Numbered from the stretch's first letter, positions 1-8,541 are shown. The stretch: 64,000 nt of DNA from Halobacillus halophilus (GCF_020171985.1 NZ_JAIVAL010000002.1:310001-374000), one strand, 5' to 3'. The notes: generated by a model not told the origin, from the sequence alone. Numbers and translations: made by a program.

Positions 1-269
1 TTTCTATGGAATTTGTCTCAGATGACGTTAAGGATCAGACTCATCAGGTAATGAAGAATGTTGGAGCAATCCTTGAAGAAGCTGGACTGTCTTATAAAAA
101 TTTAGTTAAGATGAATATTTACCTGGATTCAATGGATGACTTCGCAACAGTCAATGACATCTATGCAAGTTATTTAAGTGAGCCTTATCCGGCGCGTGCT
201 GCCGTAGAAGTCAGTCGACTTCCTAAAGGGGCTAAAGTAGAAATTGAAGCTATAGCATCCCGTCCATAA
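1..269 (+). CDS. RidA family enamine/imine deaminase, 5'-truncated by window edge
   Basis: C-terminal part of a RidA (YjgF/YER057c/UK114) protein. The family hydrolyses reactive 2-aminoacrylate-type enamines and imines released by PLP enzymes, giving keto acids and ammonia in the cytoplasm. The block PARAAVEVSRLPKGAKVEIE carries the conserved Arg that holds the substrate carboxylate and the conserved Glu near the C-terminus. Family members are about 125 residues. Here about 88 remain and the frame stays open to base 1, so roughly 35-40 N-terminal residues lie outside the window. The first in-frame ATG (base 6) is probably an internal methionine, because no ribosome binding site fits before it. 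A strong hairpin terminator follows directly. Confidence 0.9.
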   Translation, partial: SMEFVSDDVKDQTHQVMKNVGAILEEAGLSYKNLVKMNIYLDSMDDFATVNDIYASYLSEPYPARAAVEVSRLPKGAKVEIEAIASRP

Positions 270-273
270 AGCA

Positions 274-304
274 AAAGCAGAGCTCTGAAAGCTCTGCTTT
301 TTTA
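274..304. terminator. Bidirectional intrinsic terminator
   Basis: An 11-bp perfect stem (AAAGCAGAGCT / AGCTCTGCTTT) with a 5-nt loop is followed by a T run. It lies between the RidA gene and the convergent small HTH gene, so it probably serves both. Confidence 0.85.
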
Positions 305-532
305 ATCCTCATCTTTTACATCAGGGTCTTCTGGAATAGGTTCATTTAAATAATCTTGAATCATTTCCCTGTATTTCTCCATCTGTTCAATATGAGTACT
401 AAATTGACTTTTATTAACAAGATACTGTTCACCATCATAAACGGCTCGGATTTTATTCCCCCTGATCATCTTTAACACATATTCCTCTGGTAAATCTAAA
501 AATTCGGCTGTTTCTGTTAGGGTTAAATACAC
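302..532 (-). CDS. Small excisionase-type helix-turn-helix protein
   Basis: A 76-residue protein. Its first half (YLTLTETAEFLDLPEEYVLK followed by an MIRGNKI-like recognition segment and a YLVNKSQF strand) matches the MerR-like winged HTH fold of excisionase/HTH_17 family proteins. These bind DNA as small regulators or recombination directionality factors. The acidic tail (EPIPEDPDVKDED) is not part of the fold. The start is a GTG with a GAAGGTG ribosome binding site 5 nt upstream; no ATG fits. No integrase or phage gene is nearby, so a stand-alone regulator is more likely than a true excisionase. The target is unknown. Confidence 0.7.
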   Translation of the reverse strand: MYLTLTETAEFLDLPEEYVLKMIRGNKIRAVYDGEQYLVNKSQFSTHIEQMEKYREMIQDYLNEPIPEDPDVKDED

Positions 533-829
533 TTTTACACCTTCTTTTCTCTCCTTTTATTATAAGGCATCAAACGATAAACCATAACCCTCTCCCACTC
601 TTTTTTGAAAAACGGTTCCGTGTCTTTTTATCTCAGCACAATGCAGCAGTTTGGACGGAATCCCCTTTAGAATGCATCTCCTTTGCAGGACATCCATTTA
701 CATTAGCAGGTATGATTCAATGGCAAATATTAGATTATTATTTTATCACCCTTTTTAGTTTCTATATTACAATAATAGGGAAACTCTTATTTGAAACCAT
801 AGAAAAATTACTAAGTGAGGTGTTCGATC
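533..829. other. Intergenic region with a possible decayed reading frame
   Basis: No intact gene is visible. One plus-strand frame is open from about 555 to 867 and encodes protein-like text with a hydrophobic end (for example FAGHPFTLAGMIQWQILDYY). It lacks a plausible start codon with a ribosome binding site and runs into the DUF1206 gene out of frame. It could be the remnant of a membrane protein gene or chance. The region also contains the promoter areas of both flanking genes, but I cannot assign clear -35/-10 boxes. Confidence 0.25.
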
Positions 830-1684
830 ATGAGTACTACTGCATCTTCAAATGCGCAGAAAGCTAAAGATGCTAAAGAGGAAATAAAACCGTGGATCCG
901 ACGGCTGGCACGATTCGGTTATATGGCTAAAGGTGTTGTTTATGCCCTCGTAGGAATCCTTGCCTTTATGGCTGCTATCGGCGTGGGCGGTAAGACGACC
1001 GGTACCTCCGGCATGCTGAGATCCTTAGCAGGGGTACCTTCAGGCAACATCATTTTATGGATTATTGGAATTGGACTTATATGTTATATTGTCTGGGTTT
1101 TTATAAAGGCCATCAAAGACCCTACAAATGAAGGCACAGGTGCCAAAGGAATTATTTCCAGAATCGGTTATATGGTGAGCGGTGTCGTATATGGAGCCCT
1201 TGCACTCAACGCAATTAAAATTGCGTCCAATGCTGGAAGCAGCAGCGGTGGAGGTTCCAAGCAGACAATGTCTGCCAAACTGCTGGCTCAGCCATTTGGG
1301 GCCTGGATCATAGGAGCTATTGGAGTTATTATTATTGGATATGGTCTTTATGAATTTATTGGCGGGGCTACACAAAAGTTCCTAAAGAAATTCAGAACGG
1401 GCGAAATGGATCACCACGAATACAAAGTTGCTAAAAACTCCGGTACAGTAGGACTGATCGCGCGCGGATCTGTCCTGGGTCTCATCGGGTATTTCTTTGT
1501 ACAGACGGCCATTACTTCCGATCCAGATCAGGCAAAGGGGCTTGACGGTGCTCTTTCTGAAGTAGCTTCAAACCCGTTTGGTCAATGGATACTGGGTGTA
1601 GTAGCTGCAGGATTAATTCTTTACGGAGTTTACCAGATTATTCGAGGACGCTACGAGCATATGAGCTTCGGTAAAAGAAAATAA
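830..1684 (+). CDS. DUF1206 domain membrane protein
   Basis: A 284-residue membrane protein made of three consecutive copies of the DUF1206 unit, at about residues 25-95, 105-180 and 200-275. Each has two hydrophobic helices and starts with a similar motif (RFGYMAKGVVYALVG, RIGYMVSGVVYGALA, ARGSVLGLIGY). About six transmembrane segments are expected. The function of the family is unknown. The ATG at 830 is preferred over the in-frame GTG at 815 because AAGTGAGGTG lies just before it. The N-terminus is short, Ser/Ala/Lys-rich and cytoplasmic in appearance. Monocistronic, ending in a strong terminator. Confidence 0.85.
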   Translation: MSTTASSNAQKAKDAKEEIKPWIRRLARFGYMAKGVVYALVGILAFMAAIGVGGKTTGTSGMLRSLAGVPSGNIILWIIGIGLICYIVWVFIKAIKDPTNEGTGAKGIISRIGYMVSGVVYGALALNAIKIASNAGSSSGGGSKQTMSAKLLAQPFGAWIIGAIGVIIIGYGLYEFIGGATQKFLKKFRTGEMDHHEYKVAKNSGTVGLIARGSVLGLIGYFFVQTAITSDPDQAKGLDGALSEVASNPFGQWILGVVAAGLILYGVYQIIRGRYEHMSFGKRK

Positions 1685-1691
1685 ACATTAA

Positions 1692-1725
1692 AAAAGCCTT
1701 CCCATTCAAAATGGGAAGGCTTTTC
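1692..1725 (+). terminator. Intrinsic terminator after the DUF1206 gene
   Basis: A 14-bp stem (AAAAGCCTTCCCAT / ATGGGAAGGCTTTT) with a 5-nt loop ends in a T run. Confidence 0.9.
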
Positions 1726-1912
1726 TGATATATTGCTGCGAATATACCGACGACCACATTCGTCGTTTAGCATTAAAGCTTATACTCCGTCTTACGCAAA
1801 CAGCTCATCGCATAACTACTATACCACTGATCACCGAATATGACAATAGCCGTGCTTTAACACCATCTCATATGCTATACTAAACAAATTAATAAAGGTT
1901 CAGGAGGCTCTC

Positions 1913-2368
1913 ATGCTAACATTTGAAGAAAAAGTATCCATTATCGAAGAATTTGATGAATTGGATAGAAAAGAAGTTTCATTAGGACGTTTAAATTATC
2001 ATTTCGAAGAAAGTAAATATGATAAAAAAATTGTCGTTTACCGTCTTCACCCCAATGGAAATGGTTTTGTATATACCGGAGAATTAGAAGATTATCCGAC
2101 AGACCAAAAAGGCATGACCAATATTAAAGATTTTGAAGCAGAAGACTTAAGAGCCATTATCCGGCAATCCATTGACTCCCTCGCGATGAGTCAGGCAGAG
2201 AAAAACCCAGTCATGGAAGAATGGTTAAATCAGCACGATCAGGCTCTCGTACTTATGAGAGAAGAAGACGGGTATAACGTCTACGCAGAAGAACAGCTTG
2301 AAGGTACCTTCAACTCTTACGAAGAAGCCGTTAACTTTTTAGAGCAAGAAGGATTCAGCCGCCTGTAA
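1913..2368 (+). CDS. Hypothetical acidic cytoplasmic protein
   Basis: A 151-residue protein I do not recognise. It is strongly acidic, has no signal peptide or membrane segment, and looks like an alternating alpha/beta protein. The N-terminal half has a beta-rich stretch (KKIVVYRLHPNGNGFVYTG). The C-terminal part (YNVYAEEQLEGTFNSYEEAV) resembles a small sheet followed by a helix. The start is well supported by CAGGAGG 7 nt before the ATG. An acidic proteome is normal for halophilic or halotolerant Bacillaceae. No operon partner overlaps it; the next gene starts about 100 bp later on the same strand. Confidence 0.65.
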   Translation: MLTFEEKVSIIEEFDELDRKEVSLGRLNYHFEESKYDKKIVVYRLHPNGNGFVYTGELEDYPTDQKGMTNIKDFEAEDLRAIIRQSIDSLAMSQAEKNPVMEEWLNQHDQALVLMREEDGYNVYAEEQLEGTFNSYEEAVNFLEQEGFSRL

Positions 2369-2475
2369 GATGGGTATTTGAAACTGAGGGCATGTCTGCC
2401 CGGAAAAATAGCACTTCCATAATCTTGGGCATACACTATTCTACATTCCGTAAAGCCCAAAAAATGGAGGAGCAT

Positions 2476-3222
2476 ATGAATAAACACGTGTATAACCATA
2501 GTGAATGGCGGTCAGGATACGGATATTTTATCGCAGCTCATGCCCAGGGGGATGTGAATGGTGATAATATCCAGGATCACATCTACCTGACAGGACAAAA
2601 GTTAAAAGACAGCCCTTATGTTACCCACATTACTTTAGTGATTCAGGACGGGTTTTCAAACCAGCTTTACTACATTCCCCTCTCAACCAGTCAGGGTTAC
2701 CAGCCCAGGATTTTCCTTGGAGATTTCACAGGTAATGGAATAGACGATATTTTAATAAGTATGAACTCTGGCGGCAGCGGAGGATTCGGTTATTTCTACC
2801 TGTATTCCTTCGTAAATAATCAAGCCGTCCTGCTGTTTGATTACGAGAAGTTTAATGAATGGTTTGAATATACCGTTACCTACAAGGATCAATACCAAGT
2901 AGAGATTGTGAATCAAACTCTTGAGCTATCTTATTTAATTGACCTAAGTAATCGTGATTCAGCATACTTAGCAGAAATCTATAACGAAAACGGAACATTA
3001 AAACAGCCTTTGAACGGTTGGGTATCGGGGTTGAATCAACTCTATCCCATTGATTTTGACGGCAACGGTGTATATGAACTCTATGCTTTGCAGCGACTCA
3101 TCGGCAGGTATAGCGCCGACCAGCTCGGCCTGATTCAAACACCTTTAGCTTTTAAAAATGGACAATTCGAACTGCTTCTTCATAATCAGTATGCTGCTGT
3201 ACCTGGTGTGAAAGGGAGATAA
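2476..3222 (+). CDS. VCBS/FG-GAP repeat-like protein
   Basis: A 248-residue protein containing two integrin-type calcium-binding repeats. DVNGDNIQDHIYL is near residue 25, DFTGNGIDDILIS near residue 88, and a third, looser copy, DFDGNGVYELYAL, lies near residue 195. This Asp-x-Asp/Asn-Gly-x-x-Asp pattern is typical of FG-GAP/VCBS propeller blades. No signal peptide is visible, although similar Bacillus proteins are often spore- or surface-associated. The ATG at 2476 has GGAGG 6 nt upstream. The longer in-frame extension to 2392 has no such site and overlaps a hairpin-free spacer, so it is rejected. Role unknown. Confidence 0.7.
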   Translation: MNKHVYNHSEWRSGYGYFIAAHAQGDVNGDNIQDHIYLTGQKLKDSPYVTHITLVIQDGFSNQLYYIPLSTSQGYQPRIFLGDFTGNGIDDILISMNSGGSGGFGYFYLYSFVNNQAVLLFDYEKFNEWFEYTVTYKDQYQVEIVNQTLELSYLIDLSNRDSAYLAEIYNENGTLKQPLNGWVSGLNQLYPIDFDGNGVYELYALQRLIGRYSADQLGLIQTPLAFKNGQFELLLHNQYAAVPGVKGR

Positions 3223-3283
3223 TCCTCCCCTTTTCACCTCTGCATCAGTAACTTATTTTATTTACAAACGGGAGGAAAACGAC

Positions 3284-4105
3284 ATGGCAAATTTAAATGA
3301 AAAAATGGCCGATTATTTCAAAGAACATCAAACTATACTCGTCAACGAACTTTTACCTCGCACACTTGATCAGCTTGAAATTGACTATTCGGAAAGAGAT
3401 TTAAATTACCACTTTGATATGCTTCGCAGATTGTTAGACCGTGTAGCCAAAAGTTTACTTAGAACGGATGAAGAAACAACAGCTGCAGAGATCGGTTATG
3501 ACTCTGAAAATTATTTCTACTCAAAAGGTGTCTTACTAAAACAAACCATCGATGTCCTCAGCGTTTTCCGCTTATCATTACTCAAACATATGCGTAAAAC
3601 CGATTTGGTTAATGAAGGAAGAGTGGAAGAAGGTTTCATGGTATCGGAACAAATAGTGTACGCTTTTGATGCAGCAATCCGAGCAACTACCGAAAATTAT
3701 AATAAGACAAAAGAAGAAGAACACGCTAAGATGGAAAAACATCTGAATGCGATCTCTACTCCGGTAGTTCTAATCAACCATCATCAGGCTGTCCTTCCTC
3801 TGGTTGGAGAATTTTCACAAGACAGGTTCGAGGTAGTCATGGATCAAACGTTACATAAAGTTAAAGAGCACAGTCTTCATATCCTTTTCATCGATTTTTC
3901 CGGTATTGCGGACTTTGACACCATCTTTATTAATGATCTGTTCAATCTAACCAGGACCATTGAACTTCTAGGGACACGTACGGTATTGACAGGCATCCGA
4001 ACAGAAATGGCGATGGCAGCCATTCAGGCAGGAATGAATTTTGATCAGTTGGAAACATACAGCGACCTGCGCCAGGCGCTTGAAGCAATAAACCAGGCAG
4101 ATTAA
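3284..4105 (+). CDS. RsbR-type stressosome protein (RsbRD/YqhA-like)
   Basis: A 273-residue two-domain protein. Residues about 1-150 are an RsbRD-type helical sensory N-domain and about 155-270 are a STAS domain. In Bacillus, RsbR paralogues co-assemble with RsbS into the stressosome. The kinase RsbT phosphorylates the STAS domains and is released to activate RsbU and sigma-B. The STAS core is clear (LPLVGEFSQDR, HILFIDFSGI, DFDTIFINDL, TVLTGIRTEMA). The Thr in DFDT corresponds to the second phosphorylated Thr of RsbRA. The first site appears replaced by Glu (PLVGEF against PLVGT in RsbRA), by my own alignment. RsbRD itself is the closest paralogue I recall. GGGAGG precedes the start. Confidence 0.8.
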   Translation: MANLNEKMADYFKEHQTILVNELLPRTLDQLEIDYSERDLNYHFDMLRRLLDRVAKSLLRTDEETTAAEIGYDSENYFYSKGVLLKQTIDVLSVFRLSLLKHMRKTDLVNEGRVEEGFMVSEQIVYAFDAAIRATTENYNKTKEEEHAKMEKHLNAISTPVVLINHHQAVLPLVGEFSQDRFEVVMDQTLHKVKEHSLHILFIDFSGIADFDTIFINDLFNLTRTIELLGTRTVLTGIRTEMAMAAIQAGMNFDQLETYSDLRQALEAINQAD

Positions 4106-4135
4106 GTTAGTTCTGAAGTGTAAGGAGGGGAAAGT

Positions 4136-5146
4136 ATGTTGCGAGTAGCTCTATTAAGTAAATGGCATGTACACGCTGTCGATTATGCGGCGCAAGCTCA
4201 GGAAAATCCCAATATTATAATCTCATCCGTCTGGGATGAAGATCCCACTCGAGGGAAAGAATGGGCAGACGAATTGGAAGTTCCTTTCGTTCAGGATCTT
4301 ACAACCCTTCTTTCTGATTCAAGCATTGATGCGGTGATTATCGCATCTCCTACGAACCAGCACAAAAACCTGATTTTAGCGGCTGCTAAACATGGTAAGC
4401 ACATATTCACAGAAAAAGTATTGGCTTTTACAATAGCAGACTGTGAACAAATCTTCTCCGCAGTAGATGCTGCAGGTGTTGAATTGATGGTCTCCCTACC
4501 TCGTTTGGCTGAAGATTATTTTATTTACGCAGAGCAAGCCGTGAATCAGGGACTCCTCGGACAATTAACGATGGTAAGATGCCGTGCAGCTCACAATGGA
4601 GCTGTCCCAACTGAAACTTCTCCCACAGGCTGGCTTCCTGAAACATTCTTCAACTTTACTCAATGTGGAGGTGGAGCAATGATTGACCTTGGTGCCCATC
4701 CTATTTATTTAGCAAATCGATTATTAGGTACGCCTTCCGCGGTTACTGGACGTCTCCAGCAATTAACAGAACGGGGTGTCGATGATCAATCGGTAGCTAT
4801 AGTTGAATATTCTAATCAGGCTATGGCTATTCTTGAAACCAGTTTTGTTTCTTCAAAAAGTCCGTTCCAGTTGGAGTTATATGGAACGGAAGGTACGCTT
4901 ATGGTTGAGAACAAAGAAATCCGAATTAAGAGTACAAAACTGGAGACAGAAGAATGGACGAAGCCCGCCACAGCTCCGGACCTCCCCCTCCCTATCCATC
5001 AATGGGCAGCAGCAATTGAAGAAAACACCACCCCTTCCATCACTAGAACTGATGCTTGGAATTTAACTTTAATCAACCAGGGAGCAGCTTTATCACAAAA
5101 AAGAAACAGACGGGTTGATTTGCAAGAACTGAACCTGTCGAAATGA
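4136..5146 (+). CDS. Gfo/Idh/MocA family oxidoreductase
   Basis: A 336-residue NAD(P)-dependent oxidoreductase. The N-terminal Rossmann domain (residues 1-120) includes the typical IIASPTNQH stretch after beta-4 and the HIFTEKVLAF motif, where EKP is usual; here Pro is replaced by Val. The C-terminal alpha/beta domain (about 125-330) includes GGGAMIDLGAHPIYLAN, whose Asp and His match the catalytic D-x-x-x-H pattern. Substrates in the family are sugars, inositols or related polyols; nothing here identifies one. AAGGAGGGG lies before the ATG. It stands 30 bp after the RsbR-like gene on the same strand and may be co-transcribed with it. Confidence 0.85.
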   Translation: MLRVALLSKWHVHAVDYAAQAQENPNIIISSVWDEDPTRGKEWADELEVPFVQDLTTLLSDSSIDAVIIASPTNQHKNLILAAAKHGKHIFTEKVLAFTIADCEQIFSAVDAAGVELMVSLPRLAEDYFIYAEQAVNQGLLGQLTMVRCRAAHNGAVPTETSPTGWLPETFFNFTQCGGGAMIDLGAHPIYLANRLLGTPSAVTGRLQQLTERGVDDQSVAIVEYSNQAMAILETSFVSSKSPFQLELYGTEGTLMVENKEIRIKSTKLETEEWTKPATAPDLPLPIHQWAAAIEENTTPSITRTDAWNLTLINQGAALSQKRNRRVDLQELNLSK

Positions 5147-5151
5147 AAAAT

Positions 5152-5195
5152 GCTCTGGCCCATGCAACCGGTACATGAGCCAGAGCTTAATTTTT
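5152..5195. terminator. Bidirectional terminator
   Basis: The stem GCTCTGGC / GCCAGAGC with an inner CATG pairing lies between the convergent oxidoreductase and GNAT genes. There are T-rich tails in both directions. Confidence 0.75.
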
Positions 5196-5679
5196 ATAGA
5201 TCGCGCACAAGAGTCACTAATTTCCTCAGCTGATTTTTGTACCATTCATCCGAAGATTCTCCTGTATAGAGGAATCTATTCTTTTGAAAGAAATGTAAAC
5301 TCCTTTCATTATCATCATAGACTTCCACATACACACGGTCTACGTACTTTTGCTTTTTAACTTCTTTTAAGAATTGATTCAGAGCTCGGGTCCCAATACC
5401 CTGATCTCTCTTAGAAGCTAGTACAATTCCAAGGTAATGCTTATCTCCATCAAAAAAAAGCTCAATTTTTCCAAGAAGTTCACCATTGACTTCCACTGCT
5501 TTTATAAAAAATTGGGGCTTCTCTCCACGAAAGTATTTCGCAAAAGAATTTAAAAAAAGTTCATATGTTCTCGGGTGTTCAATCCCGGTATTCATTTGGA
5601 TCTCTTTATCAAGCTCCCATAAGTACATAGACTGCAAATGAGATTTTTTGATATTTACGAGTTGGACGGTTTCAAGCAC
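5194..5679 (-). CDS. GNAT family N-acetyltransferase
   Basis: A 161-residue acetyltransferase of the RimJ/RimL-like branch. The acetyl-CoA binding motif A is the LGIVLASKRDQGIGTRALNQ stretch near residue 90, and motif B is the VEVYDDNERSLHFFQKNRF segment near residue 120. Acceptor unknown. Two GTG codons are possible starts. The second (at 5679) is chosen because GGGAGG sits 8 nt upstream of it, whereas it would overlap the first at 5688. Transcribed alone, convergent with the upstream oxidoreductase. Confidence 0.8.
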   Translation of the reverse strand: MLETVQLVNIKKSHLQSMYLWELDKEIQMNTGIEHPRTYELFLNSFAKYFRGEKPQFFIKAVEVNGELLGKIELFFDGDKHYLGIVLASKRDQGIGTRALNQFLKEVKKQKYVDRVYVEVYDDNERSLHFFQKNRFLYTGESSDEWYKNQLRKLVTLVRDL

Positions 5680-5869
5680 TTCAGGCACCTCCCAAAATAT
5701 GGAACTGTAACTTTTTTTAATGTAACACGAAATTCCTCCTTCATCTACCAGTCTTCACCGACTAATAAATGGTTTGATTAGGAGGTCGTTAGGGAAGCGA
5801 TAGATATACTTATATAATATTAGGGCTAGATTTATACACTTACCAATACCCTACATACGAGGTGACGAT

Positions 5870-7393
5870 ATGAAAAACGTAACGACTGTATTTTGGAGTG
5901 CGCTGGCTATATGTGCACTGGTAGTAGGATGGGGTTCCGTAGCTCCTGGCAACTTAGAGTCGGTAACAACTGAAACCACTACCTTTATTTCTGAACGGTT
6001 CGGCTGGTACTATTTATTAATTGTTATGGTCATTTTTCTATTTTGTGTCTATTTAACTTTCTCTAAAATTGGACACCTGAAATTAGGAAAGAAGAATGAA
6101 AAACCAGAATTTCCTCTCCCTACCTGGTTCGCTATGCTCTTTAGTGCAGGAATGGGTATGGGGCTCGTATTCTGGACAACTTCTGAACCTATTGCACATG
6201 CCTTTAAAAGTGCGCCTGAAGCTGAATTGGGTTCAGATGAAGCCATAAAGGAAGCACTGCAATATTCTTTTTTCCATTGGGGTATTAGCGCTTGGGCCGT
6301 TTATGGTTTAGTAGCACTTGTGCTCGCCTATTTTAAATTTCATAAAGGGTTTCCTGGTCTCGTAAGTGCTACTCTTATTCCCTTGCTTGGTGAAAAAAGC
6401 ATGAAAGGCATACCGGGTAAAACCATTGATACGTTAGCTGTAGTAGCTACTGTATTCGGTGTTGCGGCTACACTTGGTTTTGGTACCGCTCAAATTAATC
6501 AGGGACTTTCCTTCTTATTTAATGTACCTGCAAACTTTACAGTTCAGTTAATTATCCTTACGATCTCTACCGCTTTATTTATTTTCTCTGCCTGGAGCGG
6601 AATCAGTAAAGGTATAAAATACTTAAGTAACATCAACATGGTTCTTGCGGTAGCTTTATTAATCTTGTTATTTATAGTGGGACCAACTCAGTATATTTTG
6701 AATATGTTCACCAATACGCTTGGCGGTTATATTACCAATTTCGTTTCCATGAGTTTCAATGTGGCTCCTCTTAATGAAGGAAACCGCACATGGATTAATA
6801 GCTGGACCATCTTTTACTGGGCCTGGTGGATTTCTTGGTCACCATTTGTGGGCATCTTTATTGCAAGAATATCACGCGGACGTACCATTCGGGAATTCAT
6901 GACAGGAGTGCTGCTGGTGCCTTCGCTGATCTGTTTTGTCTTCTTTACGGTCTTCGGTGTCTCGGCGCTTAACCTTGAACAGTATGGTATAGCCACAATC
7001 TCGGATTATTCATTGGAAACAGCTACTTTCGCTGTTTTACAAGAGTATCCTTTAGGTGTACTTATGTCGTTTATTACGATTTTTGTTATCGCCATTTTCT
7101 TTATAACATCTGCCGATTCTGCTACCTTTGTATTAGGTATGTTATCCACTTCAGGAGCGCTTAACCCTTCAGGAATAGTTAAAATCACTTGGGGGCTGGC
7201 TCTTTCCGGTATGGCTGCTATCATTATTTATTTCGGAGGGACACAGGGACTGCAAAATATGTTAATCATAGCCGCTCTGCCCTTCTCTATTGTTCTGCTC
7301 ATGATGGGGGCCTCCTTCTTCAAAGCAGCCCGGCAGGAGACAGCCGGCGAAAAGAAAAAAACTTCATCTAAAAAAATGAGTGCTACTTCTTAA
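5870..7393 (+). CDS. BCCT family transporter (betaine/choline/carnitine type)
   Basis: A 507-residue transporter with about twelve hydrophobic segments. Diagnostic stretches are FSAGMGMGLVFWTTSEP near residue 93 and TIFYWAWWISWSPFVGIFIA near residue 312. The latter is the Trp-rich signature that forms the trimethylammonium-binding box in BetP and OpuD. It imports compatible solutes such as glycine betaine with Na+ across the membrane. The C-terminal tail is short, basic and cytoplasmic, unlike the long osmosensing tail of BetP. It fits osmoprotection in a halophile and could feed the betaine-type methyltransferase question raised at 54 kb. A GAGGTG site precedes the ATG. Confidence 0.92.
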   Translation: MKNVTTVFWSALAICALVVGWGSVAPGNLESVTTETTTFISERFGWYYLLIVMVIFLFCVYLTFSKIGHLKLGKKNEKPEFPLPTWFAMLFSAGMGMGLVFWTTSEPIAHAFKSAPEAELGSDEAIKEALQYSFFHWGISAWAVYGLVALVLAYFKFHKGFPGLVSATLIPLLGEKSMKGIPGKTIDTLAVVATVFGVAATLGFGTAQINQGLSFLFNVPANFTVQLIILTISTALFIFSAWSGISKGIKYLSNINMVLAVALLILLFIVGPTQYILNMFTNTLGGYITNFVSMSFNVAPLNEGNRTWINSWTIFYWAWWISWSPFVGIFIARISRGRTIREFMTGVLLVPSLICFVFFTVFGVSALNLEQYGIATISDYSLETATFAVLQEYPLGVLMSFITIFVIAIFFITSADSATFVLGMLSTSGALNPSGIVKITWGLALSGMAAIIIYFGGTQGLQNMLIIAALPFSIVLLMMGASFFKAARQETAGEKKKTSSKKMSATS

Positions 7394-7409
7394 GCCTCTT
7401 CATATTCTC

Positions 7410-7448
7410 TCCCAGGTAAGCATAAACAAGTTTGCCTGGGATTTTTTA
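7410..7448 (+). terminator. Intrinsic terminator after BCCT gene
   Basis: The stem TCCCAGG / CCTGGGA with additional pairing toward the loop is followed by a run of six T. Confidence 0.75.
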
Positions 7449-7520
7449 TGTTCAACTTTTCAATTAGTTATGGTTAAACGAAGCTGCTTATTTTTTAAAG
7501 GAGCCTTATTAAACAATAGT

Positions 7521-7632
7521 GGGGGTTCCTGTAAGACTAAGTTTTGAGATAATTTGGGGCCGTATCAGTATGTGGAGAAAGGGTGATGAGGAAATAGCTC
7601 GTCTTGTTCCATCCAGCCAATCAAGACATAAA
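7521..7632. repeat. Degenerate copy R1 of the dispersed mosaic repeat
   Basis: Short decayed copy of the repeat family found at 10.0, 25.8, 36.7, 41.6 and 55.3 kb. GTAAGACTAAGTTTTGAGAT matches the terminal arm of copy R4 (GTAAGACTCGATTTCGAGAT). GAGGAAATAGCTCGTCTTGT matches the reverse complement of bases near 37370-37390 almost exactly. The right boundary merges into the RND pump remnant, and the exact junction is uncertain between about 7605 and 7632. Confidence 0.6.
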
Positions 7633-8095
7633 CCGCTCTTCGTGATGTCTGTCATTCCGATGACCATTGTTGGTGTCATTCTCGGCCTTTTCTTAACCCA
7701 GCGAGAACTTAGCGTCATGTCAGGAATGGGAGTTGTGATGCTGATTGGGATCGTTCTGAATAACTCAATCCTATACATTGATCGCACCAATCAGCTTCGC
7801 GGAAAAGGGTATGAAGTTGAAGAATCTCTTATAGAAGCAGGAAAAATCGTATACGTCCCATATTTATGACCAGCCTCACCACGGCAGGCGGTATGCTCCC
7901 TCTCGCTCTCGCTACAGGGTCTGCTGGTAACTATCAGGCACCTATGGCTACGGTCATTATTTACGGATTACTTTTTGCTACCATCACATCATTACCCTGG
8001 TGCTTATCCCTGCTGTGTATCGCCTATTCTCAAAAACCGAACGTAAGGAACAGAATGATATGGAGATTTCCCCAATTAATACAACAGCAGGTTAA
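7622..8095 (+). pseudogene. RND-family efflux pump, 3' remnant with two frameshifts
   Basis: C-terminal fragment (about 155 residues of a protein normally near 1000) of an AcrB/MMPL-type RND drug or metal efflux pump. The family text is clear: PLFVMSVIPMTIVGVILGL, then MLIGIVLNNSILYIDRTNQL (a membrane helix with the typical NN pair), then MTSLTTAGGMLPLALATG. A single missing base near 7846 shifts the frame before the MTSLTT helix. A second change near 7998 shifts it again; restoring it reads LVLIPAVYRLFSKTERKEQN to a stop at 8093-8095. The 5' nine-tenths of the gene are absent. The truncation point coincides with repeat copy R1. Confidence 0.85.
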
Positions 8096-8110
8096 TAAAG
8101 GCTATGTATA

Positions 8111-8146
8111 GAGGCAGGCGCGGATGAGACCGCGTCTGCCTCTCAT
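8111..8146. terminator. Hairpin between the RND remnant and rpsN
   Basis: An imperfect GC-rich stem (GAGGCAGGCGCGG / CCGCGTCTGCCTC). There is no good T run on either side, so its role as a terminator for the convergent rpsN gene is only plausible. Confidence 0.4.
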
Positions 8147-8172
8147 CTTTCCTTCAGAGAAATGCATCGCAA

Positions 8173-8442
8173 TTACCAGCTGGCTTTTTTAACACCAGGA
8201 ATTTGACCTTTGTGAGCCAGTTCTCTGAAAGCAATACGAGACATATCAAACTTTCTCATATACCCTTTAGGACGGCCCGATAGTTCACACCGTCTTTTCA
8301 CACGGGTTGGCGATGAATCACGAGGAAGCTTACGCAGGGCTTCATAATCCCCTTTTTCTTTAAGCTCCTGTCGCTTCTCAGCATAAAACGCTACCATCTC
8401 TTCACGCTTTTTCTCTTTAGCGATTTTGGATTTCTTAGCCAT
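8173..8442 (-). CDS. rpsN: 30S ribosomal protein S14, zinc-independent (C-minus) paralogue
   Basis: An 89-residue S14 protein. It has the C-terminal S14 signature ([20 protein letters not shown] and the KASW end) but lacks the CxxC...CxxC zinc ribbon of the 61-residue housekeeping form. In Bacillus subtilis the equivalent paralogue (YhzA/RpsNB) is repressed by Zur and replaces the zinc form during zinc starvation, freeing zinc. A Zur-type operator 100 bp upstream (8542-8562) agrees with that. AAAGGATG lies before the start. The gene is transcribed alone, away from the P450 gene. Confidence 0.95.
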   Translation of the reverse strand: MAKKSKIAKEKKREEMVAFYAEKRQELKEKGDYEALRKLPRDSSPTRVKRRCELSGRPKGYMRKFDMSRIAFRELAHKGQIPGVKKASW

Positions 8443-8541
8443 ATGGTTTATTCATCCTTTCTTTTAATAAGTGATTTCTATTAGATTAATCATTTTAACT
8501 TTGGCCACCTGGTACGACCCAGGCTTCCTGATACAGTTATT

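Noticed and set aside
8111-8146. Second functional terminator for the RND remnant
   Set aside because: No T run follows; reported only as a hairpin of low confidence.
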